From NCBI RefSeq assembly GCF_024296925.1, contig NZ_CP101125.1:5210501-5274500 (forward strand): a stretch of 64,000 bases of DNA. Reading direction: 5' to 3'. The notes beneath the pieces are model-generated. The model worked only from the letters and a program-made list of their open reading frames with translations. It was not told the origin of the DNA and searched no databases. A program made the translations under genes and the position numbers. The DNA comes from Pseudomonas nunensis. GTDB taxonomy: Bacteria; Pseudomonadota; Gammaproteobacteria; Pseudomonadales; Pseudomonadaceae. The first letter of the stretch is position 1; each line of letters opens with the position of its first letter. Shown here one piece after another: positions 1 to 7,879 of the stretch.

Positions 1-994
1 TTTCGGCACGGGACGTCAGCAAGTAAATCGCATCGCGTACTTCGGTGACTTCGGAAAACATCACCGTCGCACCCGCTCGCAACAACAAGTCCGAGGCATA
101 ACCCAGCGCCGGGTTGGCGGTGATGCCGGAAAACGCATCGCTGCCGCCGCACTGCATGCCCAGGATCAACTCGGACGCCGGCACGGTTTCCCGGCGACGT
201 TGATCGAGCTTCTTCAGACGGGTTTCGGCCAGCGCCATGATCTGCTCGATCATTTCGGTAAAACCGTGACTCGAATCCTGCAAGCGATACAACCACGGCT
301 CGCTCAGATCCACCGAGCTGTCGTTGTCGTGCATCACCTGCCCGGCCTGCAACTTCTCGCAACCGAGGCTGATCACCAAGGCTTCGCCACCCAGGTTCGG
401 GTTGCGCGCCAGGTTACGCACGGTGCGGATCGGGATGTAGGCGTCGGTGGCCGTGATCGCCACGCCACAGCCGTAACTGTGGGTCAGCGCCACCACGTCA
501 TCGACGTTCGGGTACAGCGGCAGCAACTCGTCCTTGATGCGCTTGACCGCATGATCGAGCACGCCGGTGACGCACTGCACGGTCGTGGTAATCCCCAGGA
601 TGTTGCGCGTGCCGACGGTGCCGTCGGCGTTGCGATAACCCTCGAAGGTAAAGCCTTCCAGCGGTGCCTGGCTCGCCGGCACATCGGTGGACAGCGGCAG
701 GCTGTCCAGCGGTGGCGCGGTGGGCATGCGCAGTTGATCTTCCTTGACCCAACTGCCGCGCGGAATCGGCTGCAAGGCGTAGCCGATGGTCTGGCCGTAA
801 CGAATCACCTGACCGCCCTCGGGAATGTCCTCGAGGGTGACCTTATGGCTCTGCGGCACAAAATCCACCGTCACCAGGCCATCGGGAAATTCGGTGCCGG
901 CCGGCACGCCCTGGTCGTTGACCACGATCACCACATTGTCCCGCTCGTGCAGGCGGATGTAGCGCGGCGAGTCGGAATGTTCAATCAACTGCAT
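1..994 (-). CDS. garD: Galactarate dehydratase, partial (C-terminus beyond window)
   Basis: Dehydrates D-galactarate to 5-dehydro-4-deoxy-D-glucarate, the substrate of KdgD upstream in the same operon. About 331 N-terminal residues are present of the roughly 517 usual for the family; the rest lies left of base 1. An N-terminal SAF-like domain (about residues 1-75) precedes the UxaA/GarD body. THSYGCG (about 170-176), SLGCEK (about 207-212) and MQCGGSD (about 278-284) carry the conserved cysteines. The ATG at 994-992 follows GAGGAG, and that site overlaps the stop region of the transporter gene, only 11 bases away, so the two are probably translationally linked. The reading frame is open to the window edge. 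Altronate dehydratase is a relative, but the operon favours galactarate. Confidence 0.9.
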   Translation of the reverse strand, partial: MQLIEHSDSPRYIRLHERDNVVIVVNDQGVPAGTEFPDGLVTVDFVPQSHKVTLEDIPEGGQVIRYGQTIGYALQPIPRGSWVKEDQLRMPTAPPLDSLPLSTDVPASQAPLEGFTFEGYRNADGTVGTRNILGITTTVQCVTGVLDHAVKRIKDELLPLYPNVDDVVALTHSYGCGVAITATDAYIPIRTVRNLARNPNLGGEALVISLGCEKLQAGQVMHDNDSSVDLSEPWLYRLQDSSHGFTEMIEQIMALAETRLKKLDQRRRETVPASELILGMQCGGSDAFSGITANPALGYASDLLLRAGATVMFSEVTEVRDAIYLLTSRAE

Positions 995-1005
995 GACGCC
1001 GCTCC

Positions 1006-2373
1006 TCAGGAATGCGCTTGAGACAATTTGTTGGTCACTTCAGGACCATTGACGGGTGGCTCTTTCAACACCACGCGTTTGATCGGGCCAACGATCACCA
1101 GGTAGCTGAACACTGCGACCAGTGCGTTGCAACCGACAAACACCAGCGCCCATTTGAACGAACCGGTGGAGCTGATGATGTAGCCGATCACGATCGGGGT
1201 AGTGATCGAAGCGATGTTGCCGAACATGTTGAACAGGCCGCCACTCAAACCGGCAATCTGTTTTGGCGAGGTGTCGGAAACGACCGCCCAGCCCAGTGCA
1301 CCAACGCCTTTACCGAAGAATGCCAGGGCCATGAAGCCGACGACCATCCATTCGATGTCCACGTAGTTGCACGCGACGATGCTGCTGGAGACCAGCAGGC
1401 CGGCGATGATCGGCGCCTTGCGGGCGAAGGTCAGGGAATGGCCCTTGCGCAGCAGGTAATCGGAAATCACTCCGCCGAGCACACCACCGATAAAGCCGCA
1501 AATCGCCGGCAACGAGGCAATGAAACCGGCCTTGAGAATGGTCATGCCGCGTTCTTGCACCAGGTACACCGGGAACCAGGTCAGGAAGAAGTAGGTGATG
1601 CCGTTGATGCAGTATTGGCCCAGGTACACGCCGAGCATCATGCGGTTGGTCAGCAACTGGCGGATGTAGTCCCACTTCGGACCGTCGACCTTTTTGCCTT
1701 TGCCTTTGTCCTGGTCCATATCGACCATACCGCCGTTATCAGCGATGTGCTTGAACTCGGCTTCGTTGATCATCGGGTGCTGGCGCGGGCTGTGGATAAC
1801 TTTCAGCCAGATCAGCGAGAACACGATGCCGATGGCACCCATCACGATGAACACGTGCTGCCAGCCGAAGCTGTAGACGATCCAGCCCATCAGCGGTGCG
1901 AACAACACGGTGGCAAAGTATTGCGCCGAGTTGAAAATCGCCGAGGCGGTGCCGCGTTCAGCGGTCGGGAACCAGGCTGCCACGATACGTGCGTTGCCGG
2001 GGAAGGATGGCGCTTCGGCCAGACCCACCAGGAAGCGCAGCATGAACAGCGCAACGATGGCCGTGGACATGCCGAATTCACCGACATAGCCCTGGAGCAC
2101 GGTGAACAGCGACCAGGTGAAGATGCTCAGTGCGTAGACTTTTTTCGAGCCAAAACGGTCGAGGAGCCAGCCACCGGGAATTTGCCCGGCCACGTAGGCC
2201 CAACCGAATGCAGAGAAGATGTAGCCAAGGGTGACCGCGTCGATGCCGAGGTCTTTTTGCAGGCTGGAGCCCGCGATGGCGATAGTGGCCCGGTCGGCGT
2301 AGTTGATCGTGGTCACCAGGAAAAGCATGAGCAAAATCAAATAGCGGACGTGGGTCGGCTTGGTCGCTTGCAT
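1006..2373 (-). CDS. gudP: MFS aldarate (glucarate/galactarate) transporter
   Basis: A 455-residue major facilitator of the anion:cation symporter family, predicted to import glucarate and galactarate across the inner membrane. Twelve hydrophobic segments are visible. [11 protein letters not shown] at residues 24-34 and the loop motif LLDRFGSKK after the second helix are typical of GudP/GarP-type carriers. A long central hydrophilic loop is rich in Asp and Lys ([11 protein letters not shown]). The start at 2373 is preceded by GGGAG. It lies between the semialdehyde dehydrogenase and garD in a same-strand operon, and this context is the main reason for the substrate call. Other sugar acids such as galactonate cannot be excluded. 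Confidence 0.85.
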   Translation of the reverse strand: MQATKPTHVRYLILLMLFLVTTINYADRATIAIAGSSLQKDLGIDAVTLGYIFSAFGWAYVAGQIPGGWLLDRFGSKKVYALSIFTWSLFTVLQGYVGEFGMSTAIVALFMLRFLVGLAEAPSFPGNARIVAAWFPTAERGTASAIFNSAQYFATVLFAPLMGWIVYSFGWQHVFIVMGAIGIVFSLIWLKVIHSPRQHPMINEAEFKHIADNGGMVDMDQDKGKGKKVDGPKWDYIRQLLTNRMMLGVYLGQYCINGITYFFLTWFPVYLVQERGMTILKAGFIASLPAICGFIGGVLGGVISDYLLRKGHSLTFARKAPIIAGLLVSSSIVACNYVDIEWMVVGFMALAFFGKGVGALGWAVVSDTSPKQIAGLSGGLFNMFGNIASITTPIVIGYIISSTGSFKWALVFVGCNALVAVFSYLVIVGPIKRVVLKEPPVNGPEVTNKLSQAHS

Positions 2374-2437
2374 GTAGATGTACTCCCACTGATTATTTTT
2401 ATGCGCGGGTGAATCTTGGTGTGTTCCCTGCCGGACT

Positions 2438-2536
2438 GTAGGAGCTGTCGAGTGAAACGAGGCTGCGATCTTTTGATCTTGATCTTTAAAAACAAGATCA
2501 AAAGATCGCAGCCTCGTTTCACTCGACAGCTCCTAC
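2438..2536. repeat. Long perfect inverted repeat (GTAGGAGCTGTCGAG family)
   Basis: Two 44-base arms (2438-2481 and 2493-2536) are exact reverse complements around an 11-base loop. They contain GATCTTTTGATCTTG and end in GTAGGAGCT. A related copy lies at 34472-34602. It sits between the dehydrogenase and transporter genes of the aldarate operon, so it would form a very stable hairpin in the transcript and may set relative expression. This is a dispersed intergenic repeat, not a gene. Confidence 0.9.
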
Positions 2537-2584
2537 GGTCCTATAGGCCAGCAGGGTTGCGGTATCCGGGGATACCGCGATGTA

Positions 2585-4030
2585 TCAGGAGCCGATGTAG
2601 CTGGTTTTCACGACCGTGTAGAACTCTTGCGCGTAGCGACCTTGCTCGCGGGAACCATAGGATGAGCCCTTACGCCCACCGAACGGAACGTGGTAATCCA
2701 CGCCGGCTGTCGGCAGGTTGACCATCACCATCCCGGCCTGGGAGTGGCGTTTGAAGTGGTTGGCGTACTTCAGCGACGTGGTGGCGATACCCGCCGACAG
2801 ACCGAATTCGGTGTCGTTGGCCATGGCCAGTGCCGCTTCGTAATCCGCCACGCGAACCACGTTGGCCACCGGGCCGAAGATTTCTTCACGGCTGATGCGC
2901 ATCGCGGCTTCGCTGTCGGCAAACAGCGTCGGGGCGAGGTAGTAGCCTTCGGTGTCGCAGGTGACCAAGCCACCGCCGCTGACCAGACGTGCACCTTCGG
3001 ACTGGCCGATATCGATGTACTTCAGGTCCTGTTCCAGCTGAGCTTGCGAGACGACCGGACCAATGTCAGTACCGGTTTTCAGCGCGTGACCGACCTTGAT
3101 CGACTTCATGCGCTCGGCCACGGCTTCGACGAATTTATCGTGAATCCCGGCGGTAACGATGAAGCGGCTGGAGGCGGTGCAACGCTGACCGGTGGAGTAG
3201 AACGCGCTCTGTACCGACAGCTCGACCGCTTGTTTCAGGTCGGCATCGTCGAGAATGATCTGCGGGTTCTTGCCGCCCATTTCCAGCTGGACTTTGGCTT
3301 GGCGCGACACGCAGCTGACGGCGATCTGACGACCCACACCGACGGAACCGGTGAAGCTGATGCCGTCGACTTTCGGGCTCTGCACCAGCGCATCGCCAAC
3401 CACACGACCGCTGCCCATCACCAGGTTGAACACGCCGGCCGGGAAGCCTGCGCGGGAGATGATTTCGGCCAGTGCCCAAGCGCAGCCCGGTACCAGATCG
3501 GCAGGTTTCAGCACGACGCAGTTGCCGTAGGCCAGAGCCGGGGCGATTTTCCACGCAGGAATCGCAATCGGGAAGTTCCACGGGGTGATCAAGCCAACCA
3601 CGCCCAGTGCTTCGCGAGTGACTTCGACGTTGACACCCGGACGCACCGACGGCAGGTAGTCGCCGGACAGACGCAGGGTTTCACCGGCGAAGAACTTGAA
3701 GATGTTGCCAGCGCGGGTCACTTCGCCGATGGCTTCAGGCAGGGTCTTGCCCTCTTCCCGAGCCAGCAAAGTGCCGAGCTCTTCGCGACGGGCGAGAATT
3801 TCAGTGCCGACTTTATCCAGCGAATCGTGGCGAGCCTGAATGCCCGACGTGGACCAGGCCGGGAACGCGGCGCGGGCGGCGTCGATAGCGGCGTGGACTT
3901 GGGCAAGATCTGCCTTGGCGTATTCACCGATGGTATCGGTCAGTTCGGACGGGTTGATGTTGGCGCAGTATTCACCGCCCGCAACCCATTCACCGTTGAT
4001 GTAGTTATCAAAGCGCTTTGCATCTGCCAC
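2585..4030 (-). CDS. 2,5-dioxovalerate (alpha-ketoglutarate semialdehyde) dehydrogenase
   Basis: Oxidises alpha-ketoglutarate semialdehyde, made by KdgD, to 2-oxoglutarate with NAD(P)+. It is a 481-residue aldehyde dehydrogenase. TPWNFP (149-154) holds catalytic Asn152, FTGSVGVG (227-234) the cofactor site, ELEMGG-type context gives Glu250, and GQRCTA gives nucleophile Cys284. I chose the GTG at 4030-4028 because AGGAG lies nine bases upstream and the protein then starts VADAKRFDNYING, as in homologues. The upstream ATG at 4063 falls inside an intercistronic hairpin and would add 11 unlikely residues. It is the second gene of the aldarate operon. Confidence 0.92.
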   Translation of the reverse strand: MADAKRFDNYINGEWVAGGEYCANINPSELTDTIGEYAKADLAQVHAAIDAARAAFPAWSTSGIQARHDSLDKVGTEILARREELGTLLAREEGKTLPEAIGEVTRAGNIFKFFAGETLRLSGDYLPSVRPGVNVEVTREALGVVGLITPWNFPIAIPAWKIAPALAYGNCVVLKPADLVPGCAWALAEIISRAGFPAGVFNLVMGSGRVVGDALVQSPKVDGISFTGSVGVGRQIAVSCVSRQAKVQLEMGGKNPQIILDDADLKQAVELSVQSAFYSTGQRCTASSRFIVTAGIHDKFVEAVAERMKSIKVGHALKTGTDIGPVVSQAQLEQDLKYIDIGQSEGARLVSGGGLVTCDTEGYYLAPTLFADSEAAMRISREEIFGPVANVVRVADYEAALAMANDTEFGLSAGIATTSLKYANHFKRHSQAGMVMVNLPTAGVDYHVPFGGRKGSSYGSREQGRYAQEFYTVVKTSYIGS

Positions 4031-4048
4031 GGAATTTCTCCTACGCAA

Positions 4049-4074
4049 AAGGCCGCTGATCACTCAGCGGCCTT
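4049..4074 (-). terminator. Intercistronic hairpin after kdgD
   Basis: AAGGCCGCTGA and TCAGCGGCCTT form perfect 11-bp arms around four bases, 15 bases after the kdgD stop. On the minus strand the stem is followed by TTTTGCG, a short T-run. It may be a partial terminator or mRNA-stabilising stem that lowers expression of the downstream dehydrogenase. The last arm lies about 10 bases before that gene's ribosome site. Confidence 0.65.
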
Positions 4075-4089
4075 GTTTAATCGGTTGTG

Positions 4090-5001
4090 TTACTGAGCAC
4101 CTTGCTTGTCGATCAGCGCGGCGAGCATTTCGTACTCTGCGCCGGTCAGATCGGTCAGCGGTGCACGCACAGGACCTGCGTCGTAGCCGGCAATTTTTGC
4201 CCCGGCCTTGACGATGCTCACTGCGTAACCGGCCTTGCGGTTACGGATGTCCAGGTATGGCAGGAAGAAGTCGTCGATGATCTTGCCGACGGTGGCGTGA
4301 TCTTCGCGGGCGATGGCGTGGTAGAAATCCATCGCGGTTTTCGGGATGAAGTTGAACACCGCCGAGGAGTAAACCGGTACGCCCAGTGCCTTATAAGCAG
4401 CGGCGTAGACTTCAGCGGTCGGCAAACCACCCAGGTAGCTGAAGCGATCGCCGAGGCGACGACGGATCGACACCATCAATTCGATATCGCCCAGGCCATC
4501 CTTGTAACCGATCAGGTTCGGGCAGCGCTCGGCCAGGCGTTCCAGCAATGGCGCGGTCAGGCGGCACACGTTGCGGTTGTAGACCACCACGCCGATTTTC
4601 ACCGATTTGCACACGGCTTCAACGTGGGCGGCAACGCCGTCCTGGCTGGCTTCGGTCAGGTAGTGCGGCAGCAGCAACAGGCCTTTGGCGCCGAGGCGCT
4701 CGGCTTCTTGAGCGTATTCGATGGCTTGACGGGTCGAACCGCCAACACCTGCCAGGATCGGCACGCTGGTTTCGCAGGTGTCGACCGCAGTCTTGATGAT
4801 TTCCGAATATTCGCTGGCCGCCAGAGAGAAGAACTCACCGGTGCCGCCTGCGGCGAACAGCGCCGTGGCGCCGTATGGGGCCAGCCATTCGAGACGTTTG
4901 ATATAGCCAGCGCGATGGAAATCGCCCTGAGCATTGAAGTCGGTGACCGGGAAAGACAGCAGACCGGAAGAGAGGATGGACTTCAGTTCTTGTGGATTCA
5001 T
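4090..5001 (-). CDS. kdgD: 5-dehydro-4-deoxyglucarate dehydratase
   Basis: Converts 5-dehydro-4-deoxy-D-glucarate to alpha-ketoglutarate semialdehyde with loss of CO2 and water. The protein has 303 residues, the usual length for this DHDPS/NAL-superfamily TIM barrel. [11 protein letters not shown] (50-60) is the substrate carboxylate loop, YNRN (141-144) contains the catalytic Tyr141, and IGYKDG gives Schiff-base Lys167. It is the first gene of the minus-strand aldarate operon. The promoter and a palindromic operator lie 60-100 bases upstream. The gene pair with the semialdehyde dehydrogenase makes the assignment firm. Confidence 0.95.
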   Translation of the reverse strand: MNPQELKSILSSGLLSFPVTDFNAQGDFHRAGYIKRLEWLAPYGATALFAAGGTGEFFSLAASEYSEIIKTAVDTCETSVPILAGVGGSTRQAIEYAQEAERLGAKGLLLLPHYLTEASQDGVAAHVEAVCKSVKIGVVVYNRNVCRLTAPLLERLAERCPNLIGYKDGLGDIELMVSIRRRLGDRFSYLGGLPTAEVYAAAYKALGVPVYSSAVFNFIPKTAMDFYHAIAREDHATVGKIIDDFFLPYLDIRNRKAGYAVSIVKAGAKIAGYDAGPVRAPLTDLTGAEYEMLAALIDKQGAQ

Positions 5002-5059
5002 TATTCGAACACCCTGGGTTGCGACGTTTGTGTGTGAGAAAACCGTTCAGCCTTGGCCG

Positions 5060-5099
5060 AAGTTGTAAGTCATCGTACAACTTAAAATACAACCGTCAA
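5060..5099 (-). promoter_or_regulatory. kdgD promoter with overlapping palindromic operator
   Basis: AAGTTGTA (5060-5067) and TACAACTT (5076-5083) are perfect 8-bp arms separated by eight bases. On the minus strand, TTGACG (5099-5094) and TACGAT (5077-5072) form a -35/-10 pair with 16-bp spacing, so the palindrome covers the -10 element. That geometry suits a repressor. The FCD-domain GntR regulator encoded at 6902-7651 is the obvious candidate, but this is inference. Confidence 0.6.
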
Positions 5100-5147
5100 C
5101 TGCATTTCATCGCCGACAGCAAAATTTGAGTCACAACAGGTGATTTC

Positions 5148-5199
5148 TTGACGTAGGAAGATTCTCGACTAGGCTCGTTTCTACTGTATATACATACAG
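5148..5199 (+). promoter_or_regulatory. Promoter with LexA (SOS) box for the phospholipase-like gene
   Basis: CTGTATATACATACAG at 5184-5199 fits the LexA pattern CTG-N10-CAG. The 20-mer starting at 5182 matches the E. coli consensus at 18 of 20 positions by my comparison. A possible promoter, TTGACG (5148-5153), 16 bp, TAGGCT (5170-5175), would start transcription near 5182, placing the box at the start site. The downstream ATG is at 5240. The box is about 180 bases from kdgD on the other side, so the plus-strand gene is the likelier target. Confidence 0.7.
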
Positions 5200-5239
5200 C
5201 ATATTAAGAACCTACCTACGACATATCAAGGAGCTAGAA

Positions 5240-6535
5240 ATGTCAGGTCTACACACTCAAACCCAGGAAAAACCGAAACAGGTGATTGCCCGTTTCGATG
5301 ATCTTTTTTCTGAACACGGCATCGCCATTGCCGGAGACGATCATCTGGTGCTGCACATTGCCGAGCATCGCAGTCATCAACCTACCCCACTTCCCGGCAA
5401 CGCCCTGAAAGGCAAACCGGTGCTGAAGTTCGAGGGTGGCGAACACACCGCTATTGGCGACCAAACCTTGCTGCGCTTCGTCGAAAACGCCGCGCCAATC
5501 CTCGCCCATGACGTGCAACTGCATCTGCCCAATGGGCTCGCGCCAACTTACGGCCAGGTGCTGGCATTGGGCGGTGATTTCTATGGCATTCCCGATCGGC
5601 CAGTGAGCGACGGCGCCACGCCGGCGGATCGCCTGAACCGGTTTATTGCTGCCTTCGACACGCTGGCCGTGTTGTCCGCATCAAAAGTCGAGGCAGTGAA
5701 AATCCTCGCGGTGATACAAAAAGAGATCGATGCGGTTAAACAGGCAATCAAGGACGGCAAACACCCCCACGAAGCCTATGACGCCCTCGGTGATACGTTG
5801 TCGGAAGAGTGGAACAAGATCACCGGCGGCGGCAGTTTCGTTTCGGCCCTGTTCCCGTTGGGGCGTTATCTGAAACTGGCGGCGAACAACGCCGACCACT
5901 TTGGCGAATGGGCGCAACAGGCTTACATCGCTGGTCATATCGCGGCGCTGCAACACGCAGCGGCGGCCCACGCCAGTCGTGACGAAAAACAGCTGGAAGT
6001 CGCCTACGCGATGAATGCGTTTGCCGATCACTTCCTCACCGACCTGTTCTCCGCCGGCCACCTGCGAGTGCCGCGCAAAGCCTTGGCAGCGGCAGTAACG
6101 CCAAGTGATCTGGGTTCGCTGATCACCCGCTTCATGCACGACGAAGACAGCAAGTTCGGCCTCAACGTGCGTAATGCCAACGGCGAGCAATGGCACGCCT
6201 ATGGGGACAAGCGCTACTTCGACGCCATCGACAGCGCCAATCGCTTGCACGTCAACGCAGCGGTTCAGTTGTCGGCGGATGAAGTGTTCGCGGCTTACCT
6301 CAGCGGCACGGTGCCGGTGCCCAGCAGCTTTGCGGCACTGAAACAGTTGCCCGACCTGCAAGCGGCGCTGAACCTGGCGAGCAACTTCTCGCCACTGTTC
6401 CGCATCGAGGGCAGCAAAGTGCTGCGGCGCAAGGATGTGAACAACCTCAACGACACCGCCACCGTGGATGACTGGTGGGGCTGGAGCACTTACTTGCTGC
6501 TCAAGGACTACCACCCGACTGGCAACGTGGCCTGA
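5240..6535 (+). CDS. Zinc-dependent phospholipase C-like protein
   Basis: A 431-residue protein resembling the phosphatidylcholine-hydrolysing phospholipase C of P. fluorescens and the Legionella PlcA/B/C zinc metallophospholipases. Visible motifs are FEGGEHTAIGD (64-74), LALGGDFYGIPD (108-119), NADHFGEWA (217-225), AGHIAALQHA (231-240) and ADHFLTDLFSAGHLR (262-276). In the last, His264, Asp268 and His274 fit an H-x3-D-x5-H zinc-ligand pattern of the PLC/P1-nuclease fold. There is no signal peptide, so secretion or a cytoplasmic role is open. AAGGAG lies seven bases before the ATG. A 63-residue gene follows after 15 bases. A LexA box precedes the gene. Family assignment is from motif memory; substrate is unproven. 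Confidence 0.65.
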   Translation: MSGLHTQTQEKPKQVIARFDDLFSEHGIAIAGDDHLVLHIAEHRSHQPTPLPGNALKGKPVLKFEGGEHTAIGDQTLLRFVENAAPILAHDVQLHLPNGLAPTYGQVLALGGDFYGIPDRPVSDGATPADRLNRFIAAFDTLAVLSASKVEAVKILAVIQKEIDAVKQAIKDGKHPHEAYDALGDTLSEEWNKITGGGSFVSALFPLGRYLKLAANNADHFGEWAQQAYIAGHIAALQHAAAAHASRDEKQLEVAYAMNAFADHFLTDLFSAGHLRVPRKALAAAVTPSDLGSLITRFMHDEDSKFGLNVRNANGEQWHAYGDKRYFDAIDSANRLHVNAAVQLSADEVFAAYLSGTVPVPSSFAALKQLPDLQAALNLASNFSPLFRIEGSKVLRRKDVNNLNDTATVDDWWGWSTYLLLKDYHPTGNVA

Positions 6536-6550
6536 TAAGGAGATCTGAAG

Positions 6551-6742
6551 ATGACGATTAAATTGAAACTGGAATTGGCTTCGGGGCAATCACTGAAGGG
6601 TGCACCGTTGGAGTTGTTGTCCAAGGGTGAGCCGATTGCGCGAGGGGTTGTGGATGCTCAGGGGTTGGTGGCTTTTGAGGCCAAGGCTGGGGCTGCTGAG
6701 TTGGCGGTGCGGGTGGATCGGTCGATTTTGAAGACTGGCTGA
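6551..6742 (+). CDS. Small protein downstream of the phospholipase-like gene
   Basis: A 63-residue protein I do not recognise. It follows the phospholipase-like gene by 15 bases, with AAGGAG placed for efficient translation, so the two are co-transcribed. The sequence alternates hydrophobic and polar residues with turns (LKGAPLELLSKGEP, VDAQGLVAF), suggesting a single beta-sandwich domain like the carboxypeptidase regulatory/transthyretin fold. It has no signal peptide or cysteine. Codons shift toward G/T-ending forms such as TTG, GGG and GTT, unlike the C-rich codons upstream. It could be a chaperone, inhibitor or accessory subunit; none is shown. Confidence 0.7.
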   Translation: MTIKLKLELASGQSLKGAPLELLSKGEPIARGVVDAQGLVAFEAKAGAAELAVRVDRSILKTG

Positions 6743-6766
6743 GGGTACTGCATTAAGGCTGCCGGC

Positions 6767-6867
6767 CTCTTCGCGAGCAAGCCCGCTCCCACATTTGATC
6801 GATGGTGTTCACACATTGTGTGTCCACCGAAGACCCCCTGTGGGAGCGGGCTTGCTCGCGAAAGCGG
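6767..6867. repeat. Inverted REP pair
   Basis: CTTCGCGAGCAAGCCCGCTC (ending at 6793) faces its reverse complement starting at 6839, separated by about 45 bases. This is the Pseudomonas REP family seen throughout the window. It lies between the convergent small gene and GntR gene and may act as a bidirectional transcript end. Confidence 0.9.
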
Positions 6868-6901
6868 TCTGTCAGACAACCAATCAGCCAGCGGAAAGAA
6901 T

Positions 6902-7651
6902 CTATCCCCGCTGCGCCTCAGCCTCTTCATGCGCATGGCGCAGCCGCTCGCGGCTATTCGTCAAATGCAACCGCATCGCCGCACGCGCCGCATCGGAATC
7001 CTGCCGCGCAATCGCGTCGTAGATTTCTTCGTGTTCACGGCTCAGGCGATTCATGTAGTGCTGCTGGTCGTCATGGGCCAGGCGCGCCGAGTTTAACCGC
7101 GTGCGCGGAATGATGCTGGTGCCCAGGTGGGTCATGATGTCGGTGAAGTAGCGGTTGCCGGTGGCCAGGGCGATTTGCAGGTGGAACTGGAAGTCCGAGG
7201 CCACGGCATCGCTGGCGTGGGACGCGCTTTCGTTGAGGGCGTCCAGTGCCGCACGCATCAGGCCCAGTTGCTCGGCGCTGCGGCGCTGGGCGGCGAGGCC
7301 GGCGGATTCCACTTCCAGGCTGATGCGCAACTCAAGAATCGCCAGCACATCACGCAGGGTGACGACGGTGGCCGGGTCGATACGGAAACCGCTCGGGCTC
7401 GGCGTGTCGAGCACGAAGGTGCCGATGCCGTGACGGGTTTCAACCTGCCCGGCGGCCTGCAAACGGGAAATCGCTTCGCGCACCACCGTACGGCTGACGC
7501 CATGGGCGTCCATTATCGCCGACTCGGTGGGCAACTTGTCGCCACGCTTGAGCTGACCGTCGCGGATCTGCTCGGACAGCACCGTCACCAGTTCCTGAGC
7601 GAGACTGCGGCGCTTGCGAGGGAGGCGAGGTGCGTCGATCGGGTTTTCCAT
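6902..7651 (-). CDS. GntR-family regulator, FadR/FCD subfamily
   Basis: A 249-residue transcription factor. The N-terminal winged helix (about 15-82) contains LPTESAIMDAHGVSRTVVREAISRL-type features (PTES at 41-44, RTVVREAI at 54-61). The C-terminal FCD domain (about 95-235) shows Asp153-x3-His157, REHEEI with His207 and MRLHL with His229, the usual metal-binding set for carboxylic-acid sensors. The start at 7651 gives MENPIDAPRLPRKRR; a longer form from 7849 would run through a REP. Its nearness to the aldarate operon suggests a sugar-acid sensor repressing kdgD, possibly through the palindrome at 5060-5083. That link is inference. Confidence 0.88.
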   Translation of the reverse strand: MENPIDAPRLPRKRRSLAQELVTVLSEQIRDGQLKRGDKLPTESAIMDAHGVSRTVVREAISRLQAAGQVETRHGIGTFVLDTPSPSGFRIDPATVVTLRDVLAILELRISLEVESAGLAAQRRSAEQLGLMRAALDALNESASHASDAVASDFQFHLQIALATGNRYFTDIMTHLGTSIIPRTRLNSARLAHDDQQHYMNRLSREHEEIYDAIARQDSDAARAAMRLHLTNSRERLRHAHEEAEAQRG

Positions 7652-7755
7652 GGTGAACGTCTGTCTCGAAAAATTCGGCTGAAAGCGCATCATAGCGCAA
7701 GCGGGTTGTACGATCACCGTCGGGCTTGAACACCATTCATCTGTGTGAGGTGGCC

Positions 7756-7848
7756 TGTGGCGAGGGGGCTTGCCCCCGTTGGGTCGCGAAGCGGCCCCAA
7801 AAACTGGGACTGCTGCGCAGTCCAACGGGGGCAAGCCCCCTCGCCACA
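7756..7848. repeat. Inverted repeat (GGCGAGGGGGCTTGCCCCC family)
   Basis: Perfect 27-base arms at 7756-7782 and 7822-7848 enclose a 39-base centre. The core GAGGGGGCTTGCCCCC is a different REP subfamily from the CGGGCTTGCTCGCGAA type. It lies between the ABC transporter gene and the start of the GntR gene. A partial CCGCTCCCACA follows at 7853-7863. Confidence 0.9.
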
Positions 7849-7879
7849 AAAGCCGCTCCCACAGGGGGATTTATGGTGT

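Noticed and set aside
1012..2412. 466-codon plus-strand frame opposite the MFS transporter
   Set aside because: Shadow frame; the transporter has twelve helices, a ribosome site and operon context.
5100..6760. Prophage or bacteriocin remnant around the LexA box
   Set aside because: No integrase, lysis, capsid or tail gene is present and flanking genes are ordinary metabolism; only the SOS-like control is retained as a finding.
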